Assembly (NCBI GenBank): GCA_036873135.1
Contig: JAPTYO010000011.1
Span: 4,944,298 to 5,008,297 of the forward strand
DNA: 64,000 bases
From: Clarkia xantiana subsp. parviflora
Taxonomy: Eukaryota > Streptophyta > Magnoliopsida > Myrtales > Onagraceae
Direction of reading: 5' to 3'
The notes below the pieces were generated by a model that saw only the letters and a program-made list of their open reading frames with translations, ran no database searches and was not told the DNA's origin. Shown in pieces: positions 55,058 through 64,000 of the stretch. Numbering within the stretch: position 1 is the first letter of the stretch; each line of letters opens with the position of its first letter. Position numbers and translations under genes: made by a program.

Positions 55058-55498
55058 CGATCTGAAAAAAAAAAAAAAATTGAACTCTCTTGGCCGGGTT
55101 GGGGGCAACCCGGCCAAATATGTTTTTTTTTCTTTTTTTGATAGAAGTTGTAAAAATTAGTAGTTTTGTAATTTTTTTACGAAAACTGGTAAACAATAAA
55201 TGTCTGTCAATTTGCCCTCTAGGGTTCACCATGTCCAGTATGTTTTTTAGAAAAAAAAAATTACAAAACCATTAATTTTTACAACTTCTATTAAAAAAAG
55301 CAAAAAAAAAAAAAAAACCATATTCGGCCGGGTTGGGGCAACCCAGCCAAGTGAGTTCCATTTTTTTTTCCGGTCGGAAAAAAAAAATCAGTTGGTCGGG
55401 TTCCCCCAACCCGGCCAGCCCTATATTTGTAATTGAATTTTTTTCTAGCATATATTGGTATTTGGTTGTCCATGTAACCCTATTTTGGTCAAAAATTC
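54914..55498. mobile_element. Foldback element: two ~200-bp arms with GGCCGGGTTGGGG motifs
   Basis: The left arm (accaaaataggactacatgg, caaataccaatatag, gccgggttgggggaacccgg) and the reverse complement of the right arm match in order over more than 200 bp. Each arm has two local hairpins made from 'gccgggttggggnaacccggc' next to long A/T homopolymers (for example T29 at 55029-55057). The loop (about 55140-55290) has mirrored 'atagaagttgtaaaaatta'. No TSD or transposase was identified; the class is unknown. Confidence 0.75.
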
Positions 55499-55574
55499 AA
55501 AAAAAAAAAAATCTATATATTCAAGAAATGATAGGAATTAAAAGAATATATAATTAGAAGAAGATAGATATAAC

Positions 55575-56036
55575 TAGGGATGGCAACGGGTCACGGGTAC
55601 CCGCCGACCCGCGGGTTCCCGACCCGATGACCCGCCGATCCGCGACCCGCGGGGCGAGTTCGGGTTTGGGTTCACGGCGACCCGCCGATCCGACCCGACC
55701 CGAGCATTCATTTTACATATATATATTTAATATATGTATATTATATAAAACTATACAGGTAATATAACACATAGTCAAAATAACAATTATTCTAATGAAT
55801 GAGGTGATTTATATTTGGATTATGAGTTAATTTAATAATTTATGATTTAAATTCGGAGTTGAATTTGGATACGGTAACATAGAATTTAGAATTTAAATTT
55901 AAAATGATAAATTATACCTCACACGGGTCGACCCGACCCGAAAGTGCATGGGACGGGTCCGGGTCGACCATATTGACCCGCGGGGCGGGTCCGGGTCTGG
56001 CGATACCCGCCCCGACCCGCCCCATTGACATCCCTA
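55575..56036. mobile_element. Non-autonomous hAT element, second copy of the TAGGGATGGCAACGGG family
   Basis: Starts TAGGGATGGCAACGGG and ends CCCCATTGACATCCCTA. Perfect 8-bp duplication GATATAAC (55567-55574 and 56037-56044). GC-rich 'gacccgcggg' and 'gggtcgacccg' iterons at both ends, AT-rich centre. Same family as 5250-5847, at 462 bp. Confidence 0.92.
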
Positions 56037-56464
56037 GATATAACTATCTTAAATATACTCTTTTTTTGGGCCAAATAAATTCATTCAAGAGAAGAATGAT
56101 ATGATTACATTAATGAGGTATAAACTCTCGATCCTTATTAAGTAAAACTAATAGAGATGGCGGGGTTGGAAAACCCAATTGTCAATGCACGAACTCATTC
56201 TGAAGCTTGTCGCAATTCAGTTAGCACTTTCATTCGTTTTTCTCGGGATGGCTCGTCATATGACCCGGGAAAATCGGGTTGCTAGTTGCCTTGTGTTCTC
56301 TACGATTGGGGCTATCCCCCATGGAATTTGGTGGAGTGGTTCCGTCAAACTAAGAACCACCTCCCGTGAATCCGACTCGATCTCAATATTTGACCATCCT
56401 TCTTGTGCCGCAAGACTGGTTGCCTCGAGTACCGCGATAGCTTCTAATTGTGTGGGAAAAAGAA

Positions 56465-56590
56465 TGTAAAACATGCAACATGTTTGAAAAAGATGGTTTT
56501 ATGGACCAATATGTTTTAAAACGTACAACATGTTTGAAAAATATTGTTTTATGGACCAAAATGTTTTAAAATGTACAACAAGCTTACAAA
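56465..56590. repeat. Twofold repeat interrupting the LINE RNase H
   Basis: 'caacatgtttgaaaaa' plus 'ttttatggaccaa' and 'atgttttaaaa' occur twice in tandem (about 57-bp period). Related sequence lies in the MITE at 38310-38390, so it is probably MITE-derived. Confidence 0.6.
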
Positions 56591-56790
56591 ATATTGTATG
56601 CTACACATTCCATTAATCCGTCTATTCACTCCCCCGATTACATATCCTTTATGATCCCTTGCTATGACTCCAATTGCTACTGTTTTAGAGTGCTCATCCC
56701 AAGCTCCGTCACAATTGAGTTTTATCCCATCTCTATCTGAAGGAGACCAACTAGCATTCAAAGTTATATTACCTTGCTGCATTGTCCCCA

Positions 56791-56985
56791 GTGGCGGATC
56801 TAGGAACCCAGCTAAGTGGGTTCCTAGTACGGGCCTTATGCAAATAATAAAAAATTATGAATCAAATCGGTATTAATATGGGGTTCTTTTGGCCAAAAAT
56901 ATTAATACGGGTTGGAATTTAAAAAATAAAATTTAATATAATTCTAATTTCATATATATGTATATATAACAATATTCTTCATGAT
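56791..56985. mobile_element. Fragment of a CAGTGGCGGAT-type MITE in the LINE remnant
   Basis: Starts CAGTGGCGGATCTAGGAACCC, the same 11-bp terminus as the element at 37940-38806, and interrupts the LINE frame. The opposite terminus is not visible, so the right boundary is only where LINE sequence resumes. Confidence 0.5.
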
Positions 56986-57285
56986 TTTTCAAACATTGGC
57001 TTATTACATATCCGTAGTTGGGTTGATCGTCTCCATACATCGCTCCTTCCAGATAAGCCAACACGTCATTCTTACGAGGGACCACCGAATCTCTTTGTCC
57101 TTCTTAGACAAGCCTGTCATTTCTCAGATCTTAGCAAACCAACTCGCCATATCTTGTATCCCGTCATCTTCTTGTCGCAGGTTTAGCATTGCTAGCCACA
57201 CCGGAGCGGTCCAAGGACGTTGGCATAGGACGTGATCTATTGTTTCCTCCTCGCAAAACGGGCACTTTATCGCTACGTTCATTCA

Positions 57286-57682
57286 TTTACAATCAAATGT
57301 AAATGTAAATGCAATTGCATTTACATTTGGTTGGATCAATGCAACATTTGATTAAAGGAATGCAATTGAATTTCACTGGTTGGATCAATGCAACATTTGA
57401 TTTGATTAAATTTATCTCCTGAAATCTAATTTATTCTATAATTTATCTTCTAAAATAACATCTACAAATTTGATTAAGACTGGCAAAAACCCATACAATA
57501 TAATAAATTGAACTAATTAAATTAATTAAACACGTGTAACTAAAAAGTGAATTCGTGAAACTATATATTAACCCATTTTATTTTCAGATCATCATCGTAT
57601 ATATATTGTTAGATGTTTTTTAAGTGCAACTTTTAAGTTGCAGTTAAAGTGGTTTATTATTATTTTTAGACCAAACCGCTCA
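57286..57682. other. AT-rich spacer with short direct repeats
   Basis: 57290-57410 has repeats of 'ggttggatcaatgcaacatttgatt' and 'aatgtaaatg'. No gene. Confidence 0.5.
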
Positions 57683-60319
57683 TCTTCTTCTTCTATACTA
57701 TTTCTATACTATATTTAAAGCTGAAGTGGGGGGTTTTGTAACCGCTCTCACTCATTCGTTAAATTACATAAATACCCTAGATAATATTAATTAAAGTAGG
57801 GTTTATTTCGTCAATTTATTGTTACCTTCTCTCCTGCAGTTTTTACTTGATATAGGGTTAGTTAAGTCTTTTCATTATCACTCTCTTTCTTTCCTCTCTC
57901 TCTCCAACAGTGAGCGCTAATGGTTTTTCTTCTCTGGAGCACCGTCGTCTCTCCATCTCTTCTCCAGCACAGTAGCGGTTTCAGACTGTTTCCTTTCCAG
58001 TAGATTTATTGTTTTCCTTAAGTTGCAAAATTTGCGACCTTTGTGAACCTGGTTATAGTTTTCTTTCTCAGCAGCATCAGAACTAATCCATGCCTTCTAC
58101 AACTCTGAGATTGACCTAATTTCTTCTTATGGGTTTTTTATTAATTTAAAGAAGCAATGAATTCACCCAAAATAGCAATTTCAAGGCCTCAAGGGAAGGA
58201 AGGAGGAATCAGAATAGACTAGACCGACTCAGGATGGCGGTGATACACGCTATCTAATTGACATTATTAGTTTCATTTGATTTTTTTGGCCATCATTTGA
58301 TTAGTGTGTATTTTCCCCACTTCATCAATGTTAATAAAAGTGTCCACTTTATTGTGCTATATCTTATAGCATTTACTCAAGATTTTAAACAGTTTAATTT
58401 TAAGTTCGAAGGAAGGTGTTTAAAAAGTTAAATACATATGCTGATATCATTCATTATATTGTGATCGAGAATTTCATGTGAAATTGAAAGTGTGAATGTG
58501 GATACAACAAAGTACCCCAAATATGTGTTCAATTTTTTTTTTTTTTTTTTTTTTTTTTGTAGAACTCGAATGCAAATCATAAAAAAAGTTCGTATTTTTT
58601 GTTTTTTTAGGAGTGTTGACATTTATTGACTGGTATTGGAGTCGACAATATACAAAGAGATGTAGTTCTGCATATGGAAGTTTGATTTATTTGAAGGGGG
58701 TATGATTTGGGGAATAGGATAATGGACTACGGATGAGAATGTAATTTATTGCCTTTTTTTTTGTAAGGTGTAATTTCTTACTTGGATGTAATCTTTTATA
58801 ACTTTCTTAAAGAAACGGAGTCAAATTCGACCCGGAAACTTTTCATTCCACGGCCAGTTCATTTAATCTAACAACCATTTATATAGAGTAAGAAATTGTA
58901 GCTGCACTTTCAAATAATTCATTTAAATTGAAGTTTTTTTTTTAATCACAGTCTGTTCTTAATGATGGGGTCTAATTTAAAAGATAGCCATCAAATACAA
59001 GGTTCAAAACACATAAATTGGATCACTTTTCTTTTATTTCATTATATTTCACACTAATTTGCTCTAATTTGAAGATGTAAACAGTGATGTCATTTTTTGA
59101 ATACCCTTCCATTTTGCTTCCGATTTTTTTGATAATGTGTAATTTTTTGTTGAATTATGCATATCTAATTAAACTTTAATATGAAAATAATGATATTTTT
59201 TAGTATCTGACTATTTTCTTATTTATTTATCTTTCACGTGACCATATATAATTTTTTTTATTGAAATTTTTTTTATTTTTATATTATGGTTCCTTTCTGA
59301 TCGAGAAATGTTGTGATCATTATCATTAAATTGTCAAGCACAACAAAGAGAAACTACATTGTCATGTTGTCGTACCAATTTTATTTTTTATTATCAACGT
59401 CGTCTTAATTTTTTAAAACTCAATAACTTAAAAGTTTTTATGGAAAATATGGAGCTGAATTTTAACTCTTTATCTTATCTGAGACTAATGGGTTACTTTA
59501 AGGCAACTTGTTTAAATAAAACTATAAAAGTATGTTTTATGTTGATAAAAAGAATTATCTTTATGTAGATAACCAACCTTCAACGTTTACTCCTCATCAT
59601 TCTTCAACACAATCACGTCATCATCGTATGAATACATTTATCTTTATTTTCCTTTATTATTATTCCCAGAACATTTAATTTATCTATTTATATTGTTAGG
59701 TTCATTTTGTTAGGTTCAACACGTCTCATTTTTTTTATTCATGTCGTTAAGTTCACATATGTCTATACAATCACAAATAAAAAAAAATCATTTTATATCC
59801 AACTACAGGCTAAACAGTTTCCAGTACATCTTAGTTTCACAATGACTATAAACAGGGCGCAAGGTCAGACTCTGCTTAATGTCGAGATATATTTGTCTGA
59901 CCATGTTTTTAGTCACATACAATTATATGTCGCTTTATCATACGGTATTGCACAGTCATCAACTAAAGCGTTGGTTAAAAAAGGAGAATCCGAAATGTGT
60001 AACGCCATACATACTCGAAATTTCATTTTCCAATTTTTTTTTTATTATCTTAGTTTTAACTTTTCTAAATTACTAATGCAGTCATACTTTTGTTGCAAGT
60101 CATATTTGTACTTTTCTATTTGTATTACAACTGATAAAGTTATTGTCTTTCGTTAAATGTATTTTTTAACAAATTAATAAAGATCGATTTAAAAAATATA
60201 AAGTAAAATTATGATGACTAACCAATTAAACAAAATTCGGCTTACTATTGCACGCTTATGTCTCCACAAAAAATTAATTAAATAGACGCTTTTTAATCCG
60301 CTTAAGTGGATTTTTCTAG
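57683..60319 (+). mobile_element. Helitron (decayed)
   Basis: The 3' end is clear: the hairpin 'tccgcttaagtgga' (60297-60310), then TTTTT and CTAG (60316-60319), followed by T. The 5' end lies in 'catcttcttcttctatac...tctatactatatttaaag' (57683-57720), which resembles plant Helitron 5' ends; TC after an A at 57682 fits insertion between A and T, but the exact base is uncertain. The inside has a C-terminal Helitron helicase remnant at 59797-60019. The RepHel HUH nuclease part is not recognisable. About 2.6 kb. Confidence 0.75.
59707..60156 (+). pseudogene. Helitron helicase C-terminal remnant (PIF1-like motif VI)
   Basis: The ORF contains QFPVHLSFTMTINRAQGQTL, NVEIYLSDHVFSHIQLYVAL and SYGIAQSSTKALVKKG, the conserved end of the PIF1-like helicase of plant Helitron RepHel proteins (normally ...YVALSRG, here SYG, so an arginine expected in the motif is changed). 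The first ~30 codons and the last ~50 (from about 60025) do not match. Upstream helicase motifs are not readable. Confidence 0.8.
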
Positions 60320-60327
60320 TGCTTATA

Positions 60328-60649
60328 CTAGATACCTGCACGCGCTACGTGCACGTACAGTATTATCGTGACGATCATACATGACATGATTAACCCGACT
60401 CCGAGTATTATACGAGGGCATGATTGACCCGACTTAAATTTTAAAAATTTAATGTCAAATGCTCGAGCGACCGGGAGGCCTATAATAGTGTTTTGATTCC
60501 CGGCCGCTCGAGCATTTGAATTTAAATTTTTAAAATTTGAAATCGGGTCAATTATGCCCTTGTATTATACTCGAAGTCGGGTAAATCATGTCATGTATGA
60601 TCGTTAGGATAATACTGCGTGTACGCACGTAGCGCGTGCAGGTATCTAG
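60328..60649. repeat. 322-bp near-perfect palindrome with CTAGATACCTGCACGCGC ends
   Basis: The left arm CTAGATACCTGCACGCGCTA... and the reverse complement of the right arm are almost identical over about 150 bp ('gatcatacatgacatgatt', 'gggcatRattgacccga', 'caaatgctcgagcg'), with a short centre near 60475-60510. It starts only 8 bp after the Helitron end. It may be a foldback MITE, since flanks 'ttata' and 'aattata' are AT-rich, but no firm TSD. Confidence 0.85.
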
Positions 60650-61876
60650 AATTATAGATTTTGTATATGAAATTTAGAAACTCTTAGAATTTAATTTTAA
60701 TCATTTAGAATTGTCTTTTTTTTTTTTTGGTTTCAACAAGGTGTCCAAAAAGGGCTTCCTATTTGTAGGGTAACACATGTAACACGCTTGCTAAACATAT
60801 AAACTAATCTCCACCCGCACCAGGCCAATCCGTAAAAAGTAAAATGATCGACATTAATACATTTCCATTCTTATAGTACGCTACACATGGTTAATCCTTT
60901 AGAATTGTTTTTTTTCCCCAAATCCTTTAGAATTGTTGATGATGATATTTTGTCATTATTTTACGTAATCATACGTTTCCTATTTGAAGGAAATAGTAAT
61001 GAGTCAGAAGTCGTCTGACGCAGCACATCATTTGGTTTAATTAATTTGGTCAATAATATGCATGCATAGTAGGTATTAGAAGATTATGGGAAAGTTATAC
61101 ATAATTATCACCAGATTGATTATGTGCTCAAAACAACGTGTACGTCTCGCAGGTTTCAATATGTTAGAGCGTAGATATAATAAATTTCGTAGAATAGGTG
61201 AGACCTGAATAAAGAAGTACAGAAAGAACGAAACTTATAATTTTTAGTCTACAATTATTATGGTTTAAAGCTTGTGTTAGGACTTATAATTGGTTCGACG
61301 CATTCTACAACTTGCCAGCTTGTATAATAAACCCTTGGCCAAATCCATAAATAAAGACGCAGAGAAGAAAGAAGAAAGAAGAAAGAAGAAGAGAGAAGAG
61401 AAGAAAGAAGACGGAAGAAGAGAAAAGAGAAGAAAGAAGAGAAGGTACGTATTCATACCAGGCATTTTGTAGATCTAAAGATAGTTAATTAATATGATTT
61501 TTCATTCATCTTGGATTCGCTAAACTGTTTAGCGATGGGTGTTAAGGAACTTGTTAAGTACCTGGAGAGGCTCTTACAGTTCGAAACTTAGCTAGTTGTC
61601 GAGATAATGCAACAATGGCAGCATCCATTTGAGACGTAGCAACAACCTTTACACTTGGCCCAATGTCTGCCACAACATCGACAGAATCAGTTGCAGAATC
61701 ATCTTCTACAGAACATCAAAGAGATATAATCACTAAAATTAATAGATCGTGTATCAGCTGCAAACCACTTAAAGCTGAATCTGAAATTTACAATAACAAA
61801 AACTTCAAACTAGCTCGATCTAATACCTTGCAGAGCCAATTCATCCCACTGACTTATCTCCGGTATCGTTCAAAAT
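60650..61876. other. Spacer with a purine-rich tract, no gene recognised
   Basis: No convincing coding region. 61361-61445 is an (almost pure) AGAAGAAAG purine run. The ORF at 61663-61989 is antisense to the RING ORF and not convincing. Confidence 0.5.
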
Positions 61877-62263
61877 TCAAATCCCTAGCTTCAGCATCCT
61901 CCAAATCAGGCAGCATCTCTGAGCTCGATCCACTCCCTCTCCGGAGCTCGAATCGGCCGCGTCTTCTGCCTCGGCGACGATCGGAGTAACTGGAGCATGG
62001 CAGAGAGGGCAGTTCTTGTAAAACCGCAGCCACGTGTCGATGCACGGCACGTGGAACGCGTGACTGCAGTTAGGGAGCAGTCGGAGGGTCTCGTCTTCAT
62101 CGAACTCGGTCAGGCAGACGGAGCAGTCGGTGCCGGCACCTTTCTTGTACCTGCGCATTCGAATCGATGGCGGACTATGAAGATAAATGTCTAGAAAATG
62201 CAAGCATTCAAGAATATTGTTTAGCAAAGAGGGCCTCAGTATATATAGTTCTACAAGTGCCAT
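61877..62263 (-). CDS. Truncated ATL-like RING-H2 protein
   Basis: 128-residue ORF. Residues 47-88 form a RING-H2 domain with all eight zinc ligands (C47, C50, C66, H68, H71, C74, C85, C88): [50 protein letters not shown] before it is the end of the ATL-specific linker. ATL proteins are membrane-bound E3 ubiquitin ligases with an N-terminal helix and a GLD motif; neither is visible here, and the first 30 residues do not look like ATL sequence. The region between KKG and TDCSVC is also shorter than usual. So it is either a truncated copy (favoured) or the last exon of a gene. The RING itself could still bind E2. Confidence 0.65.
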   Translation of the reverse strand: MALVELYILRPSLLNNILECLHFLDIYLHSPPSIRMRRYKKGAGTDCSVCLTEFDEDETLRLLPNCSHAFHVPCIDTWLRFYKNCPLCHAPVTPIVAEAEDAADSSSGEGVDRAQRCCLIWRMLKLGI

Positions 62264-64000
62264 AGATTAGGTCAGAGAGATTACATTGGATGGTGGCTGC
62301 TCATTGCTGGCAAGTATCATCTCCAGTGAAAGCATATAAAAATCTCATGAAGGATTAACATATCTAATTATTTACCATGGATTTCTTAAAGTAAGTGAAA
62401 CACTTAATCTTTCAACCCTGATGCATTAAGATTTGTGATAGGAAATTTTAAAGGTTTCTGTTCGGCTAAGGTGAATAAATAGTAGTAAAAAAACACAGAT
62501 AAATGGCGGAAAAACACCACGATGCTCTCTGTGGAACTAAAAGCCCAGTTATCCGAACACCAATTACCTGGACTTTTTAAAGCATTTTAGGATCAATGTC
62601 TTCACTGACATTTCTTCATGAGACCTAAGAGAGAAATCATGAACATGGTGGATTGCTAACAGTCGGCTTGATAGTCAGCAAGCTGGACTCGAATTGACTT
62701 GACACATTGTTTGCTAATAAATTATCACAAAGAAACTGCATCCAAACAGAAACTAGTTTAAAATCACAGTGACCCGGAATAAATTGCTTATATTGCAAAC
62801 AGGAAAACAGAGAGATTGATTAATTTGAAGAAATGAGATCACAGTAGGAGTATTAAACGGTGGGCGAGGGCTTGCAGAATCTAGACTGAACAGAAGGGAA
62901 GCGTCCGAGCCGATTGATCAGAAGTTGGAAGAGGTTGGTGCAGCAGTTCAGGGCAGCAGTGCCGATTGAACAACGTCGTAGCAGTGCAGCGGCTTAGCGT
63001 TGGACGGCAGGCGGACGGCGTACAGCGGGCCAACGGCGTGAGGGTCATAGGATTTGATCGCCATCGTTTATGGTGAAATAGCGTCAAAGTCCAAGCAGTT
63101 CGTATTTATTTAGAAACAAAGTGAAAAGCTAAGGTTGGTAGTGGATGCTCTTAGGTGTGAGGACAAGTCTAACTTTTATAATAGAACTAGGGGTAAGCGC
63201 ATGCGTTGCACGCGCAACAGTCGTATTTGTTGTTTTTGAACGACCGTTCCAATAAATATTCCTCCATACCAGGCGAATATATTGATGAATAAATAGACAA
63301 CAAAACCAAGGAAAAGCAGAGTTTAGTACGAAGCACAAAGGGCACATAAATCTGTTAAAGGAAAACTTGAATTAAAGATATTGAAACCGCCCTGGTTGTT
63401 CAACACATCAAGAACCTTTTTAACTTATCATTTATCTTCTGCAACTCTGCTCGTAAAGCTTAATCGTCTACTTTGATTCACAATTCTTACCGAGGGTATT
63501 GGCCATTCAAAACTTGTGTACTTGCATAAGAAAAATCACCATGTCCAAGCCACAAGAGAAAGCAACTGTATAAGTAACAATATCAATGGAAGAAAATAAT
63601 CTTTTACTTTATGAATAAATGATGGCTAACATGCAAAATGTTATATTAATTTGATCTCTGAACCTATTGCAAATACAAAAAATGTCTAGTAATGCTACCT
63701 AATAATACATAATAAAAACAAGATAGTGAAAAACATGGAAAGAGAAACAACTACCTAGCTACAGTATAATTGGCAACAGACAATGACATTAACAATTGGC
63801 ACCATAAGATGTAAACTTGTAGTAAATCTCAGCGAAGACGGTCATTTGAAGAACAATATCTTTGATTCAACGTAATAATACTTATCAAAACAGAATATGT
63901 ACACACAAATTGACCTTGGAACAAGACTTAGTGCATATAGTGTACTCTAAAAGTGAGAATTCGTATTGAAGATGGACCGACCTGATTAAAGAAATGCAAA
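62264..64000. other. No gene recognised at the end of the window
   Basis: On the minus strand, 63064-62948 gives a 38-codon ORF (MAIKSYDPHAVGPLYAVRL...) with balanced composition in a GC-richer patch, but it has no known match. Near 63188, 'actaggggtaagcgcatgcg' followed by ttgcacgcgc resembles a foldback or Helitron-like terminus without partner in view. Confidence 0.4.

Larger units (their letters stand above)
56172..57285 (-). pseudogene. LINE-type reverse transcriptase remnant (zf-RVT and RNase H)
   Basis: From 57285 leftward the minus strand reads KCPFCEEETIDHVLCQRPWTA then VWLAMLNLRQ (the zf-RVT zinc region), a stop, and WSLVRMTCWLIWKERC. It then meets an insertion-like stretch (56791-56985) and resumes with WSPSDRDGIKLNCDGAWDEH, then AIGVIARDHKGYVIGGVNR (RNase H), a second insertion-like repeat (56465-56590), and QLEAIAVLEATSLAAQEGW, then IEIESDSREVVLSL. 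Order and content match the C-terminal end of plant LINE polyproteins or RNase-H-domain copies derived from them. The first part of the RT is absent. Confidence 0.8.

Noticed and set aside
54914..55498. Remnant of a virus-like sequence because of its odd motifs
   Set aside because: No coding region or domain; the palindromic structure fits a foldback element better.
61290..61472. K/E/R-rich ORF
   Set aside because: Translation of a purine microsatellite.
62881..63347. ORFs on the minus strand near the window end
   Set aside because: No known motifs; the best candidate frame (38 codons at 62948-63064) is too short to call.

Overview
This window looks like nuclear DNA of a eudicot plant. It has a TIR-type NB-ARC-LRR (TNL) resistance gene and a rearranged relative, genes with plant-style GT-AG introns, a nuclear-type tRNA-Ser, and a very dense load of plant LTR retrotransposons, MITEs, MULE-like long-TIR elements and a Helitron. 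TNL genes are essentially absent from grasses, which argues against a monocot. The TNL linker wording recalls rosid, perhaps Myrtales, sequences, but that is only an impression. Most of the window is transposon sequence, much of it nested. The gene that looks intact is a four-exon sterol isomerase (HYD1 type). The tRNA-Ser(GCU) also looks intact.

Layout. 1-1.5 kb: 3' part of a non-autonomous Copia element (protease-only ORF, PPT, LTR). 1.6-5.9 kb: three non-autonomous DNA transposons (hAT, PIF/Harbinger, hAT) in AT-rich sequence. 5.9 kb: tRNA-Ser. 6.4-10.4 kb: TNL gene with a decayed TIR exon and a damaged splice junction before the LRR exon. 11.2-12.8 kb: HYD1 on the minus strand. 13.4-16.2 kb: minus-strand TNL pseudogene with an internal inversion. 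14.9-17.1 kb: two MULE-like foldback elements. 17.8-18.1 kb: small putative membrane protein.

18.7-33.7 kb is a nest: a minus-strand Ty3/Gypsy chromovirus is interrupted by a MULE-like element (21.4-22.3 kb) and by a complete plus-strand Copia element (23.26-32.60 kb), which itself carries a 775-bp hAT-like element in its reverse transcriptase. 35.6-38.8 kb holds a solo LTR and three hAT-type MITEs. 39.0-41.1 kb is a decayed F-box/LRR/FBD gene with a MULE-like MITE in an intron.

42.07-53.86 kb is a MULE-like long-TIR element split by a young, full-length Tat-like Gypsy retrotransposon (42,609-53,596). The Gypsy element has near-identical 715-bp LTRs, a gag-pol ORF with an RS-repeat tail in Gag, a 26-bp minisatellite and a spliced gene in antisense orientation. 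The right end of the MULE-like element with its flank is tandemly triplicated (3 x 360 bp). 54.9-57.3 kb: a foldback palindrome, an hAT MITE and a LINE remnant. 57.7-60.3 kb: a Helitron with a helicase remnant and a clear 3' hairpin/CTAG end, directly followed by a 322-bp palindrome. 61.9-62.3 kb: a truncated ATL-like RING-H2 ORF. The last 1.7 kb has no recognisable gene.

Insertion order can be read from target-site duplications (TSDs). I found convincing TSDs for 13 elements, perfect in nine of them; positions are given in the entries. All comparisons were made by eye.
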